This document shows positions 18,389 through 27,085 of a stretch of 64,000 bases of DNA, piece after piece. The stretch's first letter is position 1; each line of letters opens with the position of its first letter. The position numbers and the translations under genes are program-made. The notes beneath the pieces were generated by a model. That model was given only the letters and a program-made list of their open reading frames with translations. It made no database searches and had not been told where the DNA came from. Source of the stretch: Fimbriimonadales bacterium (GTDB taxonomy: Bacteria; Armatimonadota; Fimbriimonadia; Fimbriimonadales; ATM1); contig JAHCHL010000003.1 in NCBI GenBank assembly GCA_026129745.1, positions 1 through 64,000 of the forward strand, written 5' to 3'.

Positions 18389-19923
18389 GCGGAACCACCT
18401 CGCGAGAACGCAATCTTGCGCGGCTGAAAAGTGTTCTCTTTGAAAGTTATGTCGACTTGCGGAGAGTAGATCGTTCCCGCGCCTGAAATCAGAGCAGGAT
18501 GTCTGCCTCGCAACTCGGAAACGCCACGCAGCACCATGGTGGAATTCGACCGCTGGTAATCGAGCGATTCGCAGTTTCCTTCAACCGACCACTGCGGGGT
18601 TCCGCTCGAACGCTGCTCAATCGGAAGCAATCCCCTGATATTTGCATCGATTCCTCCGCGGCAACTGAGCCAAAGCAAGACAGTAGCTTGACGCCCGTTC
18701 TCTTGTCCAGGCCCGACTTCACCTTCGAAAGATCGCGCAGAGATGTTGACAGTTTCTTCCCCCCCGCTTCTCGGCCTCCGAAGTTGAAATGGTGAGCCTT
18801 CTCCTTCGATCTTGGCGGACTCTTTTGCAGAACCTTTCGCAACGCTTACACGGTTCAGATCAGTAATCAATACATCGCTTCTCTCGTCTTCGAACCGAAT
18901 GCCGCCGCCACTACCTGAGATCGAAATCGGTTCAAAAGCGTTTCTCCTGTTCATCGCGTCTCTGTCGAATCGGACGGCGACGGTCGGTGCACTCAGAGTA
19001 CCTCGCACCGTTGGATGACTGCTGATCGCTCTAACTCCGCCCGTAAGCCGCAGCTCAAGAGAACTTCCGTCGTAAACCGCCGAGCTTCCTGTTGCAGAAG
19101 CATTCCACTTCACTCCCCCCTCCAGGCCTGTCATGTCGACACGCACTCCGCCATTGAAAGTGCCTGATCGCAATCGATACTGCTCGCCTTCGCGGGCCGC
19201 AGTGACATCGAGCTCCCTGCCTGTGACCGTCAATCCATGCTGCTGCCACGTCATCTTTACTGCGGTTCCGCGCAGTTTGAACCTTGCGTCACGATTGTCA
19301 TTTAGAAACTCGACTTCCCCGCTGCTCACACCATAAATCGTTAAGTCGCCATCAGATGAACGAAACCAAATATCTTGCCCTTGTACGGAGATCATCCGCA
19401 ATGTCGCATCGCTTGCATCAAGTTTGGAGAAAAGAGCGCGAGCTGAATTGGCTCTTTCGATCGAGAATCCGTTTGCGATCGCGCTGACGCCGTCGGTCGC
19501 TTCAATCTCACCATCTCTCGATGTGTTGCCGATTGCTCCTGCCCGCAAAGTCGCTCTTCCATCTGCCGTTTTCGCTTCGACATTGCCTGTCAATCGAAAT
19601 ACGCTATCAGATTCATTGGCAAGGCCCTTTTCCGCATTTGCTGTTAGGAACGGTTTGTTGCTTTGAAAGAGCGTCAACCGCACTCCGTCCAAATCGCTCA
19701 CCATATCCCCTGTCCGTAAGGTTGCATCGGCGCGATCCGCTTGGATCTCCCATCGTCGTTGGCCTGACTCGTCTTGAGAAGCAATCGTCAAGGTGCCGGT
19801 GGCGATTCCGATCGGCGTATCGTGTAACGCATCTCGTTCAGGCTCCGCTCGACTCTCGGTTGGCGCCTTCGATGCACAGCCGGCAGCAAGGATAGCTATC
19901 AAGAAGAGGGCAATACGGTGCAA
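18385..19923 (-). CDS. LptC/OstA-like lipoprotein
   Basis: This 512-residue lipoprotein has a short signal with lipobox LAAGC (lipidated Cys16). TTG 19923 is taken as start because GGAGG lies 5 bases before it; the longer frame would run far into rlmN. Residues 45-150 look like an LptC domain (WEIQADRADATL, then LTANAEKGLANESDSVFRLTGN), and later repeats of beta strands to the end (GAGTIYSPQVDITFKEN) resemble the LptA/OstA bridge fold. It may therefore combine LptC and LptA roles in one long periplasmic chain; this fusion reading is inference. Its start overlaps the end of rlmN by 25 bases. Confidence 0.75.
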   Translation of the reverse strand: MHRIALFLIAILAAGCASKAPTESRAEPERDALHDTPIGIATGTLTIASQDESGQRRWEIQADRADATLRTGDMVSDLDGVRLTLFQSNKPFLTANAEKGLANESDSVFRLTGNVEAKTADGRATLRAGAIGNTSRDGEIEATDGVSAIANGFSIERANSARALFSKLDASDATLRMISVQGQDIWFRSSDGDLTIYGVSSGEVEFLNDNRDARFKLRGTAVKMTWQQHGLTVTGRELDVTAAREGEQYRLRSGTFNGGVRVDMTGLEGGVKWNASATGSSAVYDGSSLELRLTGGVRAISSHPTVRGTLSAPTVAVRFDRDAMNRRNAFEPISISGSGGGIRFEDERSDVLITDLNRVSVAKGSAKESAKIEGEGSPFQLRRPRSGGEETVNISARSFEGEVGPGQENGRQATVLLWLSCRGGIDANIRGLLPIEQRSSGTPQWSVEGNCESLDYQRSNSTMVLRGVSELRGRHPALISGAGTIYSPQVDITFKENTFQPRKIAFSRGGSA

Positions 19924-20972
19924 AGCGACCTCCGTTTCGCAAACTTTCCTGCATGGCTTCCAGCTAATTGGCCGCAAGCCGCAGAAATGTCGTGTCCGCG
20001 CTCCATGCGTTGTGACACGTTGACTCCAGCCGATTCGAGCACGGCTCGAAAGCGACGGACACGATTCCGGCTGGGTCGTCTGAATCCCTGTTCGGTATCC
20101 ACGTGATTGAAAGGTATCAAATTGACGAGACAAGGCAATCCTTTGATAGAGCGTGCGAGTTCTTCCGCCTGATCTTCTGTGTCGGTTACTTCTTCGATGA
20201 GTAAGTATTCAAACGTGATTTTGCGCCCAGTCGCTTCCACGTATTCGCGGCACGCGCTGAGCAACTCGGCCATGGGCCACTTTCGATTGACCGGCATGAG
20301 CCTGTCACGGACCTCATCGAACGGCGAATGCAGCGAAATCGCCAAGTGGATGGGGAGCTTCTCGTTAGCCAATCTGCGGATTTCTGGAACGATCCCGACC
20401 GTCGAAACGGTCATGTGCCGGTAGCTTAGCCCGACTTCGTCCTTGAAAAGCCTTAGCGACTTGATCACATTGTCATAGTTAAGCAACGGCTCGCCCATGC
20501 CCATGTAGACAACATGTGAGATTCTTCGTGGCGACAGCCGTTGCAGCATCAAGTATTGGCCGACGATTTCGCCAGCATCGAGGTTTCTATCGAATCCCCC
20601 AAGGCCTGTGGCGCAGAAGCGGCAACCCATCGCGCATCCGACCTGGGAGCTTATGCAGCAACTGACTCTTGAAGAGTAGGGGAGCAGCACACACTCGAAG
20701 CCCTGTTGATCGCCGCTATGAACGAGCAGCTTATTCACGCCATCAGTAGACTCTTGCTTTCGAAGGATGGCTAAGCCGCTAACTTGCCATGTCGCGCCAA
20801 GGCTGGCGCGAAGGTTCTCCGGCAGATCGGTCATCTCGCCGAAGCGGGTGGCCCCCTTTCGGTAGACCCACTTGGCAATCTGTGCGGCGCGAACGTTGGC
20901 CCGTGGCTCTTCGCCAAGAAGGTCGGCAATTTCGGCTCGGGTCATACCCACGATGGTGGGGGTTGCGCTCAC
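19899..20972 (-). CDS. rlmN: 23S rRNA (adenine-2503-C2) methyltransferase RlmN
   Basis: This 357-residue radical-SAM enzyme methylates A2503 of 23S rRNA (and A37 of some tRNAs). The 4Fe-4S motif is CAMGCRFC (C113, C117, C120), followed by YMGMGEPLLN. The catalytic C-terminal Cys is C333 in AACGQLAG; the second catalytic Cys is probably in the FECVLLPY region family-wide, though in RlmN only C333 and one more Cys are used. The start is uncertain: GTG 20972 gives MSATPTIVG, while ATG ten codons in also fits. The 3' end extends a little past the usual AACGQLAG end. It is first in the Lpt transcription unit. Confidence 0.95.
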   Translation of the reverse strand: MSATPTIVGMTRAEIADLLGEEPRANVRAAQIAKWVYRKGATRFGEMTDLPENLRASLGATWQVSGLAILRKQESTDGVNKLLVHSGDQQGFECVLLPYSSRVSCCISSQVGCAMGCRFCATGLGGFDRNLDAGEIVGQYLMLQRLSPRRISHVVYMGMGEPLLNYDNVIKSLRLFKDEVGLSYRHMTVSTVGIVPEIRRLANEKLPIHLAISLHSPFDEVRDRLMPVNRKWPMAELLSACREYVEATGRKITFEYLLIEEVTDTEDQAEELARSIKGLPCLVNLIPFNHVDTEQGFRRPSRNRVRRFRAVLESAGVNVSQRMERGHDISAACGQLAGSHAGKFAKRRSLCTVLPSS

Positions 20973-21010
20973 TCCGCGATTTTACACTTCAGGGGGCTTT
21001 TGGCCCGGTC

Positions 21011-21039
21011 TTGACAATGGCTTACCAAGTATGTATAAT
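21011..21039 (+). promoter_or_regulatory. Perfect sigma-70 promoter of SLH porin gene
   Basis: TTGACA (21011-21016) and TATAAT (21034-21039) are separated by exactly 17 bases, the full consensus. Transcription should start near 21046, giving a leader of about 140 GC-rich bases that includes the hairpin AGGCC-AAA-GGCCT and ends with an AAGGAGGAG ribosome binding site. Confidence 0.92.
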
Positions 21040-21187
21040 GGGGCGTTCAGGCCAAAGGCCTGTCGTCGTCTGCCGTCGCCCACGGGCGCAGGGAGCCGAG
21101 GAGCGGAAGGGCAACATTGGATATCTTCAGCATCCCGGTGACCTCGAACGAGGGAGGGGCGGCAAGACCCTCAAGGAGGAGTAACAA

Positions 21188-23140
21188 ATGAACCGAATGC
21201 TGAAAATTGCTTTCGGCGCTGTGCTCGGCACGGCCCTGATGGGCGGCGCCGTCGCGCAGAACTTCCCCGACGTTCCTGAATACCACTGGGCCTACGAGGC
21301 GCTGCTCAACATGAAGAATGAGGGCATCCTCGTCGGGTATCCGGATGGACTTTATCGACCGGGTCGACCGGCAAACCGCGCTGAACTCGCGGCCGCCGTC
21401 AACTCCGCGTACGAAAAGCTGAAGGGCATGATCAATGGCCTTCAGAACCAGGTCGACACGCTGAATCGAAAGATCGGCGACGTCGAGTCGGGTCTCGCCA
21501 ACAAGGCCGACAAGAGCGAACTCGCGGCTCTCCGCGATGCGCTCAACGCTCTCCGCGCTGAAGTCGAAACGATCAAAGGCTGGAGACGCATCATCGACGA
21601 CCTGCAGCGGCTCGTCAACGAGTTCCAAGCGGAACTCCGCGAAATCCGCGGCGACGTCGATGGCATGAAGTCGGACCTCGTCGATATCAAGCGACGCCTC
21701 GACGCTCTCGAAAAGAGGAAGCCCGCCGTGGACATCCATGGCGACGTGAACCTGATCATGCTCGCCGGTCACTCGACCGACGACCTGTTCGGTATCACGG
21801 TGGATGGCCGCCCGACCGGATTCGGTCGTGGTGACTACTCCGGCCTTCCTGTTGGAATGACTCGCGACCTGACCATCGGTCACGAAGCAGCCTTCCGATT
21901 CTCCGGAACCAATGACACCGGGCCCCAGTGGCACGCGACGCTCGTCGTGGGCAACCTGCTCGGCTACAACTTCGGTAAAGGCGGATCATTTGGCACGATC
22001 TTCGGGAACCAGTCGGGCGTCCAATTCGGCGTTCCTTTTGCGGAGTCCAGCACGAAGGTCTACTTCCAAGACTTCGCCGTCAATCTGGGTACGTCCCTCT
22101 TCGGTCAGGGCATCGATCTGACGCTCGGCCGAGTCGGCTACCAGACCAGCGGTTGGTTCTTCGCTCGACAAGACAACACCCCATACTTCCACAATGAACG
22201 ATGGGATGATGGCAACTGGTACTTCGATGGCGCGATCATCGGATTCAATTGGGGAACCGTTGGACTCGATGTCTTCGCAGGCAGACAGTCCGGCCGTCTC
22301 GACAGCGACGGGTTTGGATCGATCCTTGCGACCGAAGTGTGGCCAATGATGGTTGGGCCGATGCCTTCTGTTGTGGGGCCGCTTCTCATGGTGGATCAGC
22401 ACCTTGGTGCTAACCTGACCTTCGGATTGGGTGACCGCGGTGATGTAATGCTCAATTACATCATGCTGGACTCCAACTGGACGTCCGGCGGCATCAACCG
22501 CATGACCGTGTTCGGTGGCGAAGTCAACTTCAACATCACCGACAACATCGCGATCAACGGCGGTTACAGCCAGACCAATTACCAGTACAACACGTCGAAC
22601 GTTCTCGATGAGGATAACTTCGCATGGTGGGCAAACGTCAGCTTCAACTTTGGCCGCGCCAACATCCACGCAGGTTATCGCCACGTCGAGCCGTTCTTCG
22701 GTGCACCTGGTGACTGGGGACGAACTGCGTTCCTTTGGAACCCGACCGACCTGAAAGGCTTCCACGGAGGCGTTTCATTCGACGTCAACGATCGGTTCAA
22801 CCTCGCAGTTGACGGCTACTTCTACGAAGCAGTCGACGGCGCGATCTTCGTCTCCGACCTCGAAGTTCTCGGGATCAAGGGCGAACTGAACTATCAGATC
22901 AGTGACACCTGGGGCCTCATGCTTGGCGGCGAGTACGTCAAGTGGGACACGACGATTGGTGGAACCAATCCGAAGGTCTTCTGGGGCCGCGTCGGACTCA
23001 ACTGGGCGATGGATTCGAACAGCCAACTCAAGTTCTTCTACGAGCTGAGTGACCTGGACATCGATGCTGGGTTTGGATTCGGCATCTCCTCAGACCGCAA
23101 GGGTGGCTTGTTCACCGCGCAATGGAGCCGCAAGTACTAA
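21188..23140 (+). CDS. SLH-domain outer-membrane porin-like protein
   Basis: This 650-residue exported protein has a signal peptide (1-24, ending GGAVAQ), one SLH domain (about 25-80, FPDVPEYHWAYEAL...GILVGYPDG...NRAELAAAV), a coiled coil (about 80-180) and a C-terminal beta-barrel (about 185-650) of alternating aromatic strands ending in QWSRKY, which has an aromatic residue last. This SLH-coil-barrel layout is the OmpM/SomA type of diderms that tether the outer membrane to wall polymers. AAGGAGGAG lies 5 bases before the ATG. With its perfect promoter it is probably one of the most abundant surface proteins. A terminator follows. Confidence 0.9.
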   Translation: MNRMLKIAFGAVLGTALMGGAVAQNFPDVPEYHWAYEALLNMKNEGILVGYPDGLYRPGRPANRAELAAAVNSAYEKLKGMINGLQNQVDTLNRKIGDVESGLANKADKSELAALRDALNALRAEVETIKGWRRIIDDLQRLVNEFQAELREIRGDVDGMKSDLVDIKRRLDALEKRKPAVDIHGDVNLIMLAGHSTDDLFGITVDGRPTGFGRGDYSGLPVGMTRDLTIGHEAAFRFSGTNDTGPQWHATLVVGNLLGYNFGKGGSFGTIFGNQSGVQFGVPFAESSTKVYFQDFAVNLGTSLFGQGIDLTLGRVGYQTSGWFFARQDNTPYFHNERWDDGNWYFDGAIIGFNWGTVGLDVFAGRQSGRLDSDGFGSILATEVWPMMVGPMPSVVGPLLMVDQHLGANLTFGLGDRGDVMLNYIMLDSNWTSGGINRMTVFGGEVNFNITDNIAINGGYSQTNYQYNTSNVLDEDNFAWWANVSFNFGRANIHAGYRHVEPFFGAPGDWGRTAFLWNPTDLKGFHGGVSFDVNDRFNLAVDGYFYEAVDGAIFVSDLEVLGIKGELNYQISDTWGLMLGGEYVKWDTTIGGTNPKVFWGRVGLNWAMDSNSQLKFFYELSDLDIDAGFGFGISSDRKGGLFTAQWSRKY

Positions 23141-23162
23141 ACGCTTCGGCTTCCTGAAAGAA

Positions 23163-23199
23163 ATCGGACCGGCTGGAGACAGTCGGTCCGATCTTCTTT
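23163..23199 (+). terminator. Terminator after SLH porin gene
   Basis: ATCGGACCG (23163-23171) pairs with CGGTCCGAT (23184-23192), followed by CTTCTTT. It fits an intrinsic terminator with a slightly interrupted T run. Confidence 0.75.
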
Positions 23200-23250
23200 A
23201 ACCCATTCGCACGCGTTAGGCGTCTTATTAATCTCGGAGGTAAGCACACA

Positions 23251-23670
23251 ATGAAACGAAGAAAGAAGCTGTTCGCTGTTCTCGCAGTCGCCATGATCGC
23301 GACATTCGCACTCGCACAGAATATTGGCGACCTCATCAAGATCGGCGGCATCGGACTTGCTGTTCGGCACTTCGGGCCCGAAATCAACAAAGCTGTCAAC
23401 AAGCTCCAAGGATTCGACGACTCCGAGGCAATGATGACCAAGGTCGTCCCAATCCTCTCTGTCGGCCAGGGCGGCTATATTGGCGCGGCGCAAGTCATGG
23501 GGCCACCGAGTGCGGTCAACCAAGTCGTTGCCGTCGCTCAGGTCGAAGGAAACATCTTTGGCTCTGTCCGTCTCAAAGCGCTCATTCCAATATCGACGGA
23601 GAGAAACCTCTCGAACATACAAAGAGTGCCGGGTGTTGGTGTCAGCGGCATTATCGATCTGAAACTTTAG
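23251..23670 (+). CDS. Small exported protein of unknown function
   Basis: This 139-residue protein has a strongly basic head (MKRRKK) and signal peptide (to about ALAQ, residue 23). The mature part is glycine- and valine-rich (IKIGGIGLAVRHFGPEINKAVNK) and ends in hydrophobic beta-like stretches. I do not recognise the family; short proteins with an IGGIGLAVR-like start occur near secreted proteins in this kind of genome, but that is only an impression. CTCGGAGG lies before the ATG. It stands between the SLH porin and metK, in the same direction, and a large dyad follows it that may end its transcript. Confidence 0.6.
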   Translation: MKRRKKLFAVLAVAMIATFALAQNIGDLIKIGGIGLAVRHFGPEINKAVNKLQGFDDSEAMMTKVVPILSVGQGGYIGAAQVMGPPSAVNQVVAVAQVEGNIFGSVRLKALIPISTERNLSNIQRVPGVGVSGIIDLKL

Positions 23671-23693
23671 CCGGGTTTAACGTTTGATCCATC

Positions 23694-23730
23694 CGCGAAC
23701 GGGCCTATTCGAGGCCCGTTCGCGTATAAT
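23694..23730 (+). promoter_or_regulatory. metK promoter: 12-bp inverted repeat abutting TATAAT
   Basis: A perfect 12-bp inverted repeat (23694-23705 and 23713-23724, loop TATTCGA) is followed without a gap by TATAAT (23725-23730). The ATG of metK begins 10 bases later, so the transcript would be leaderless or nearly so. The repeat could end the upstream transcript, act as an operator over the -35 region, or both. No SAM riboswitch is possible in such a short leader. Confidence 0.65.
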
Positions 23731-23740
23731 GCCGCCCGCA

Positions 23741-24883
23741 ATGTCCATCCGACTTTTCACGTCGGAGAGCGTCAGCGAGGGGCACCCCGACAAAGTCGCC
23801 GACCAGATCTCCGACGCTATCCTCGACGCTTGCCTTGAACAGGATCCCAATAGCAGAACCGCCATTGAGACGCTGCTTGGTCTCGGCTTCGCCGTTGTTA
23901 CGGGCGAGATTAAAACCAAAGGCTACGTCGAGATGCGCGACGTCGCCAGAGGTGTCATCGAGTCGATCGGTTACAACGACGCAGACCTCGGCATGGACGG
24001 CAGGACTTGCGGCGTGCTTGTTTCCGTGAACGAGCAGAGCGGCGACATCGCGATGGGAGTCGACACAGGCGGAGCGGGCGACCAAGGCATGATGTTCGGC
24101 ATGGCGTGCGACGAAACGCCTGAACTGATGCCGATTCCAATTGCGCTCGCTCATGCGATGATGCGCAAGCAGGCGGAAGTGAAGTGGAACAAAGATCTCG
24201 GCCTCCGACCCGACGCGAAAAGCCAAATAACGGTCGCATACGAAAACGGAAAGCCGAAGTACGTGCACACAGTCGTTTGCTCGTGTCAGCACGATCCGAT
24301 GGACCAAGAAGAGGTTCGTAGCCGTGTTCGCGAACACATCATCGACCCGGTTTTGCAAGAGTATGCGAATGCTGGCGCGATCGAAATCGGCAAAGAGCTG
24401 ATCTCTCACATCAACCCGACCGGCGCATTCGTTTCTGGAGGGCCACAAGCCGACAGTGGACTAACAGGACGCAAGATCATCGTCGACACATACGGTGGAA
24501 TGTGTCCGCACGGAGGCGGCGCCTTCAGTGGAAAGGATCCGACGAAAGTCGATCGAAGTGCCGCTTATATGTGTCGACACGTCGCAAAATGCATAGTCGC
24601 AGCAGGGCTTGCAAGCAAAGTTCAGATTAGTGTCGCCTACGCGATCGGCGTCAAGGATCCCGTTCAAATCACCATCGATACGTTCGGGACCGGACAGATT
24701 GCTGACGAAGACATCCAAGCTCGCGTTCAAGACGTGTTCGACTTTAGCCCTGCCGGCATCACGCAGCACCTCAAACTTCGTGGAGCGTCGTTTAAGTATC
24801 GGCAAACGGCACGCAATGGACACTTCGGCCACTCGCAGTTTCCCTGGGAAAACACAGATCCTGCAGAAAAGCTAAAAGGCTAA
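23741..24883 (+). CDS. metK: S-adenosylmethionine synthetase
   Basis: This 380-residue enzyme makes SAM from methionine and ATP. Family motifs are present: FTSESVSEGHPDKVADQISD at the start, GAGDQGMMFG (the GAGDQG nucleotide loop), and GGAFSGKDPTKVDRSAAY near residue 260. ATG 23741 is chosen because it matches the usual N-terminus (MSIRLFTSESV); an upstream in-frame ATG adds residues that fall on the dyad and -10 box. There is no ribosome binding site. The 3' end overlaps the convergent nucleotidyltransferase gene by 4 bases. Confidence 0.96.
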   Translation: MSIRLFTSESVSEGHPDKVADQISDAILDACLEQDPNSRTAIETLLGLGFAVVTGEIKTKGYVEMRDVARGVIESIGYNDADLGMDGRTCGVLVSVNEQSGDIAMGVDTGGAGDQGMMFGMACDETPELMPIPIALAHAMMRKQAEVKWNKDLGLRPDAKSQITVAYENGKPKYVHTVVCSCQHDPMDQEEVRSRVREHIIDPVLQEYANAGAIEIGKELISHINPTGAFVSGGPQADSGLTGRKIIVDTYGGMCPHGGGAFSGKDPTKVDRSAAYMCRHVAKCIVAAGLASKVQISVAYAIGVKDPVQITIDTFGTGQIADEDIQARVQDVFDFSPAGITQHLKLRGASFKYRQTARNGHFGHSQFPWENTDPAEKLKG

Positions 24884-25818
24884 TACTCGATAAGCTCGCC
24901 GTCGAAAGCAACACAGTTCTTCAGGTCGCCGTGAGATTCGATGTTGCCGCCAAGAATGCAGTGTTCGATGCGACCGGCGACTTGCACTCTCGAGCCAGGA
25001 AGAATTGTCGAATCGCTTGTTCCGCCACATTCGACAAGGCTGCCGTCGCCAATGCAGGTCGATACGCCAAGCGGACAATTGACGAGCGCATTTGCTCCAA
25101 TGAGAACTCCCCCCCCAATCAAATAGCGCGTGCATTCGAGAAACGAATCTAAAGTTCCGGTGTCGAACCAGTCCCCTTTGTAAAGTCCGGGCAAAACGGT
25201 TTCTCCGCGATTGATCAGAAGTTGAATCGCATCCGTGATTTCGTACTCCCCCCGTGCGCTCGGTTGCAATTCGGGAATGACTTCCCAAATCGGAGAGCGG
25301 AAAAAGTACACGCCAGCCATGGCGAGGTTCGATTCGGGCACGGCCGGCTTCTCCACGAGCTTTATGATCTTGCCGTCTTCGACATTCGCAACTCCGAACC
25401 GGCGCGGGTCGTCGACTTCCTTCACCAAATTCAGGTTCGCACAAGACGAATTGGCGAACTGCGTTCGAAGCTCCGAAAGCGGCTCACTGTAAATCGCGTC
25501 TCCAAGATAGACAATGAATTCGTCCTCTCCGACGAAATCTTTAGCAAACGAGATCGCGTGAGCGAGACCCTTTGGCTCAGACTGTCTGACGAAGGTCAGC
25601 TCAACGGACAGATCGTCACCTGTGCCAAGAGCAGTCCGCATCGCATCTTCGTTCTCACCCACGACAACGCAAATTTCAGTAACGTCGATCTCCCGCAATC
25701 GATCGAAAGCATAGTGGATGGTCGGTCGATTTGCGATTGGCAAAAGCGGTTTGGGAATGTGAGCCGTCGCCGGATACAAGCGTGTGCCTTTTCCAGCGGC
25801 GAGAATGACTCCTTTCAT
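24880..25818 (-). CDS. Sugar nucleotidyltransferase (RmlA/GlmU-like)
   Basis: This 312-residue enzyme probably couples a sugar 1-phosphate to a nucleotide (dTTP or UTP). Motifs: AAGKGTRLYPAT (from about 7), PKPLLPIANRP, LGDAIYSEP and EKPAVP, plus GEYEITDAIQLL. After the catalytic domain comes a left-handed beta-helix tail (GGGVLIGANALVNCPLGVSTCIGDG), as in long thymidylyltransferases (StrD type). ATG 25818 matches the family N-terminus (MKGVILAAGKGTR); the longer frame overlaps the divergent lipoprotein gene. It probably supplies activated sugar for surface polysaccharide. The exact substrate cannot be told. Confidence 0.88.
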   Translation of the reverse strand: MKGVILAAGKGTRLYPATAHIPKPLLPIANRPTIHYAFDRLREIDVTEICVVVGENEDAMRTALGTGDDLSVELTFVRQSEPKGLAHAISFAKDFVGEDEFIVYLGDAIYSEPLSELRTQFANSSCANLNLVKEVDDPRRFGVANVEDGKIIKLVEKPAVPESNLAMAGVYFFRSPIWEVIPELQPSARGEYEITDAIQLLINRGETVLPGLYKGDWFDTGTLDSFLECTRYLIGGGVLIGANALVNCPLGVSTCIGDGSLVECGGTSDSTILPGSRVQVAGRIEHCILGGNIESHGDLKNCVAFDGELIEY

Positions 25819-25847
25819 GCTGCTTGCGGTATCGTTTGGCGAGATCG

Positions 25848-27059
25848 ATGCATTGCCGGCGCGACCACGGATGGATAGCACTGGCGACGGTCGGAACGCT
25901 GTCGTTCGTCGCTGTTAGTGGCTGTTCGAAAGAAGAGCCGCCTCCGTTTCCGGACCACTTAGAAGGGTACCTCACCGAATCTCCGAATCAAGGTTTCAAA
26001 CTCTATGTCGAGGCTGCCAACGCAGCCGAGCGAGATGCCGCAGAACTCATCGGCAGAGTCAACTGGACACCCGATAGGAAGCGCGCCGCAATCCAAGCTG
26101 CCACCAAAGCGATCGCCTTGCTCGACTCGGCACACCAAACTGAATTCGAGTTCGTTTACTCTCCGACTTCGCCCTTGACACCCCAAGCTGAGCGGCGAGG
26201 TTGGAGGTTCATTGGAAGGACGCTTGTCTGGAGAATCGACGATGCCATCAGAGCGAACGACTTCAAAGCCGCCGTCGACGACTTTGAGCGCGTGGTGATC
26301 TTCGGAACGAACTTGTCGGGTGGCGATGGGATCGATGCGAATCTCGGCTTTTCCCTGATTAGAGAAGCGCGCGATCTAATTTGGGCGGCTTTTCCATTAT
26401 TGCCACCCGACCTCTTGCGTAGAACCCACAGCGTCGTTATGAAGGCGTTGACGAACGCCCCAGGGCCTCACGTCACTCTGCGTCACGATCAAGCAGCGAT
26501 GTTGAAAGCGGTCGCATCGATCCAAGAGGCCTATCTGGCAGGGGACTTGAAACCGTTCCGCAAGGCTCTTGCTGAGCCGGCCGCTCCTGCGTTCGACTTC
26601 CTCGATGAGCTTCGAAAGAAGCCTGCATCGGAACAAGTCGCCTACTTTGAGCGATTTGCCAGAGAAGCGAACGAAGAAGCCAACGCGCTCATCAGACAGG
26701 CTTCCCTGTCTCCACACCTCTGGCAACCCCATGAAGACCCAAAAGGCTCAAGACCTTGGTTTCGCCTCGCCAACAACTACTTCCGAAACGGAAGGCTGTT
26801 CCTCAAGGAGTGGGCGCTGCACCAAGCTCAAATGCGCCTTTTGGCAGTGGACGCGGCCTTGCTCGCAAGGGTGAAGGAGCGGCAAGAACTTCCGGCAGAT
26901 TTATCTGGCATTCGAGACTGGGCACGGACCGATCCGTATTCAGGACGCGACTTCGTGTATGTTCCGCAGGGATCGGACTATAGGCTCTATAGCGTCGGCG
27001 AGGACCGCAAGGACGACTTCGGCGACAAGAAGGCGGATCTGGTTCCCCCCTGGAAGTGA
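25848..27059 (+). CDS. Lipoprotein of unknown function
   Basis: This 403-residue protein has a lipoprotein signal with lipobox VSGC near residue 25. The rest is mostly alpha-helical and rich in Ala, Arg and Glu, with tetratricopeptide-like helical pairs possible but no clear repeat. The C-terminus carries DWARTDPYSGRDFVYVPQGSDYRLYSVGEDRKDD, a compact motif of a kind also seen at the ends of other helical lipoproteins of this sort. The start (ATG 25848) is tentative, as in-frame TTG 25824 also lies in the 29-base gap to the divergent nucleotidyltransferase gene. No ribosome binding site is visible at either. Confidence 0.65.
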   Translation: MHCRRDHGWIALATVGTLSFVAVSGCSKEEPPPFPDHLEGYLTESPNQGFKLYVEAANAAERDAAELIGRVNWTPDRKRAAIQAATKAIALLDSAHQTEFEFVYSPTSPLTPQAERRGWRFIGRTLVWRIDDAIRANDFKAAVDDFERVVIFGTNLSGGDGIDANLGFSLIREARDLIWAAFPLLPPDLLRRTHSVVMKALTNAPGPHVTLRHDQAAMLKAVASIQEAYLAGDLKPFRKALAEPAAPAFDFLDELRKKPASEQVAYFERFAREANEEANALIRQASLSPHLWQPHEDPKGSRPWFRLANNYFRNGRLFLKEWALHQAQMRLLAVDAALLARVKERQELPADLSGIRDWARTDPYSGRDFVYVPQGSDYRLYSVGEDRKDDFGDKKADLVPPWK

Positions 27060-27085
27060 GGAGTCGGGCAGGTAGACTTGCCGCC

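Noticed and set aside
21047-21934. 295-codon minus-strand ORF opposite the SLH porin
   Set aside because: It lies wholly antisense to a clear gene, starts and ends at random, has no ribosome binding site or domain, and reflects codon bias of the real gene.
23671-23740. SAM riboswitch before metK
   Set aside because: The space between the -10 box and ATG is 10 bases, which leaves no room for one.
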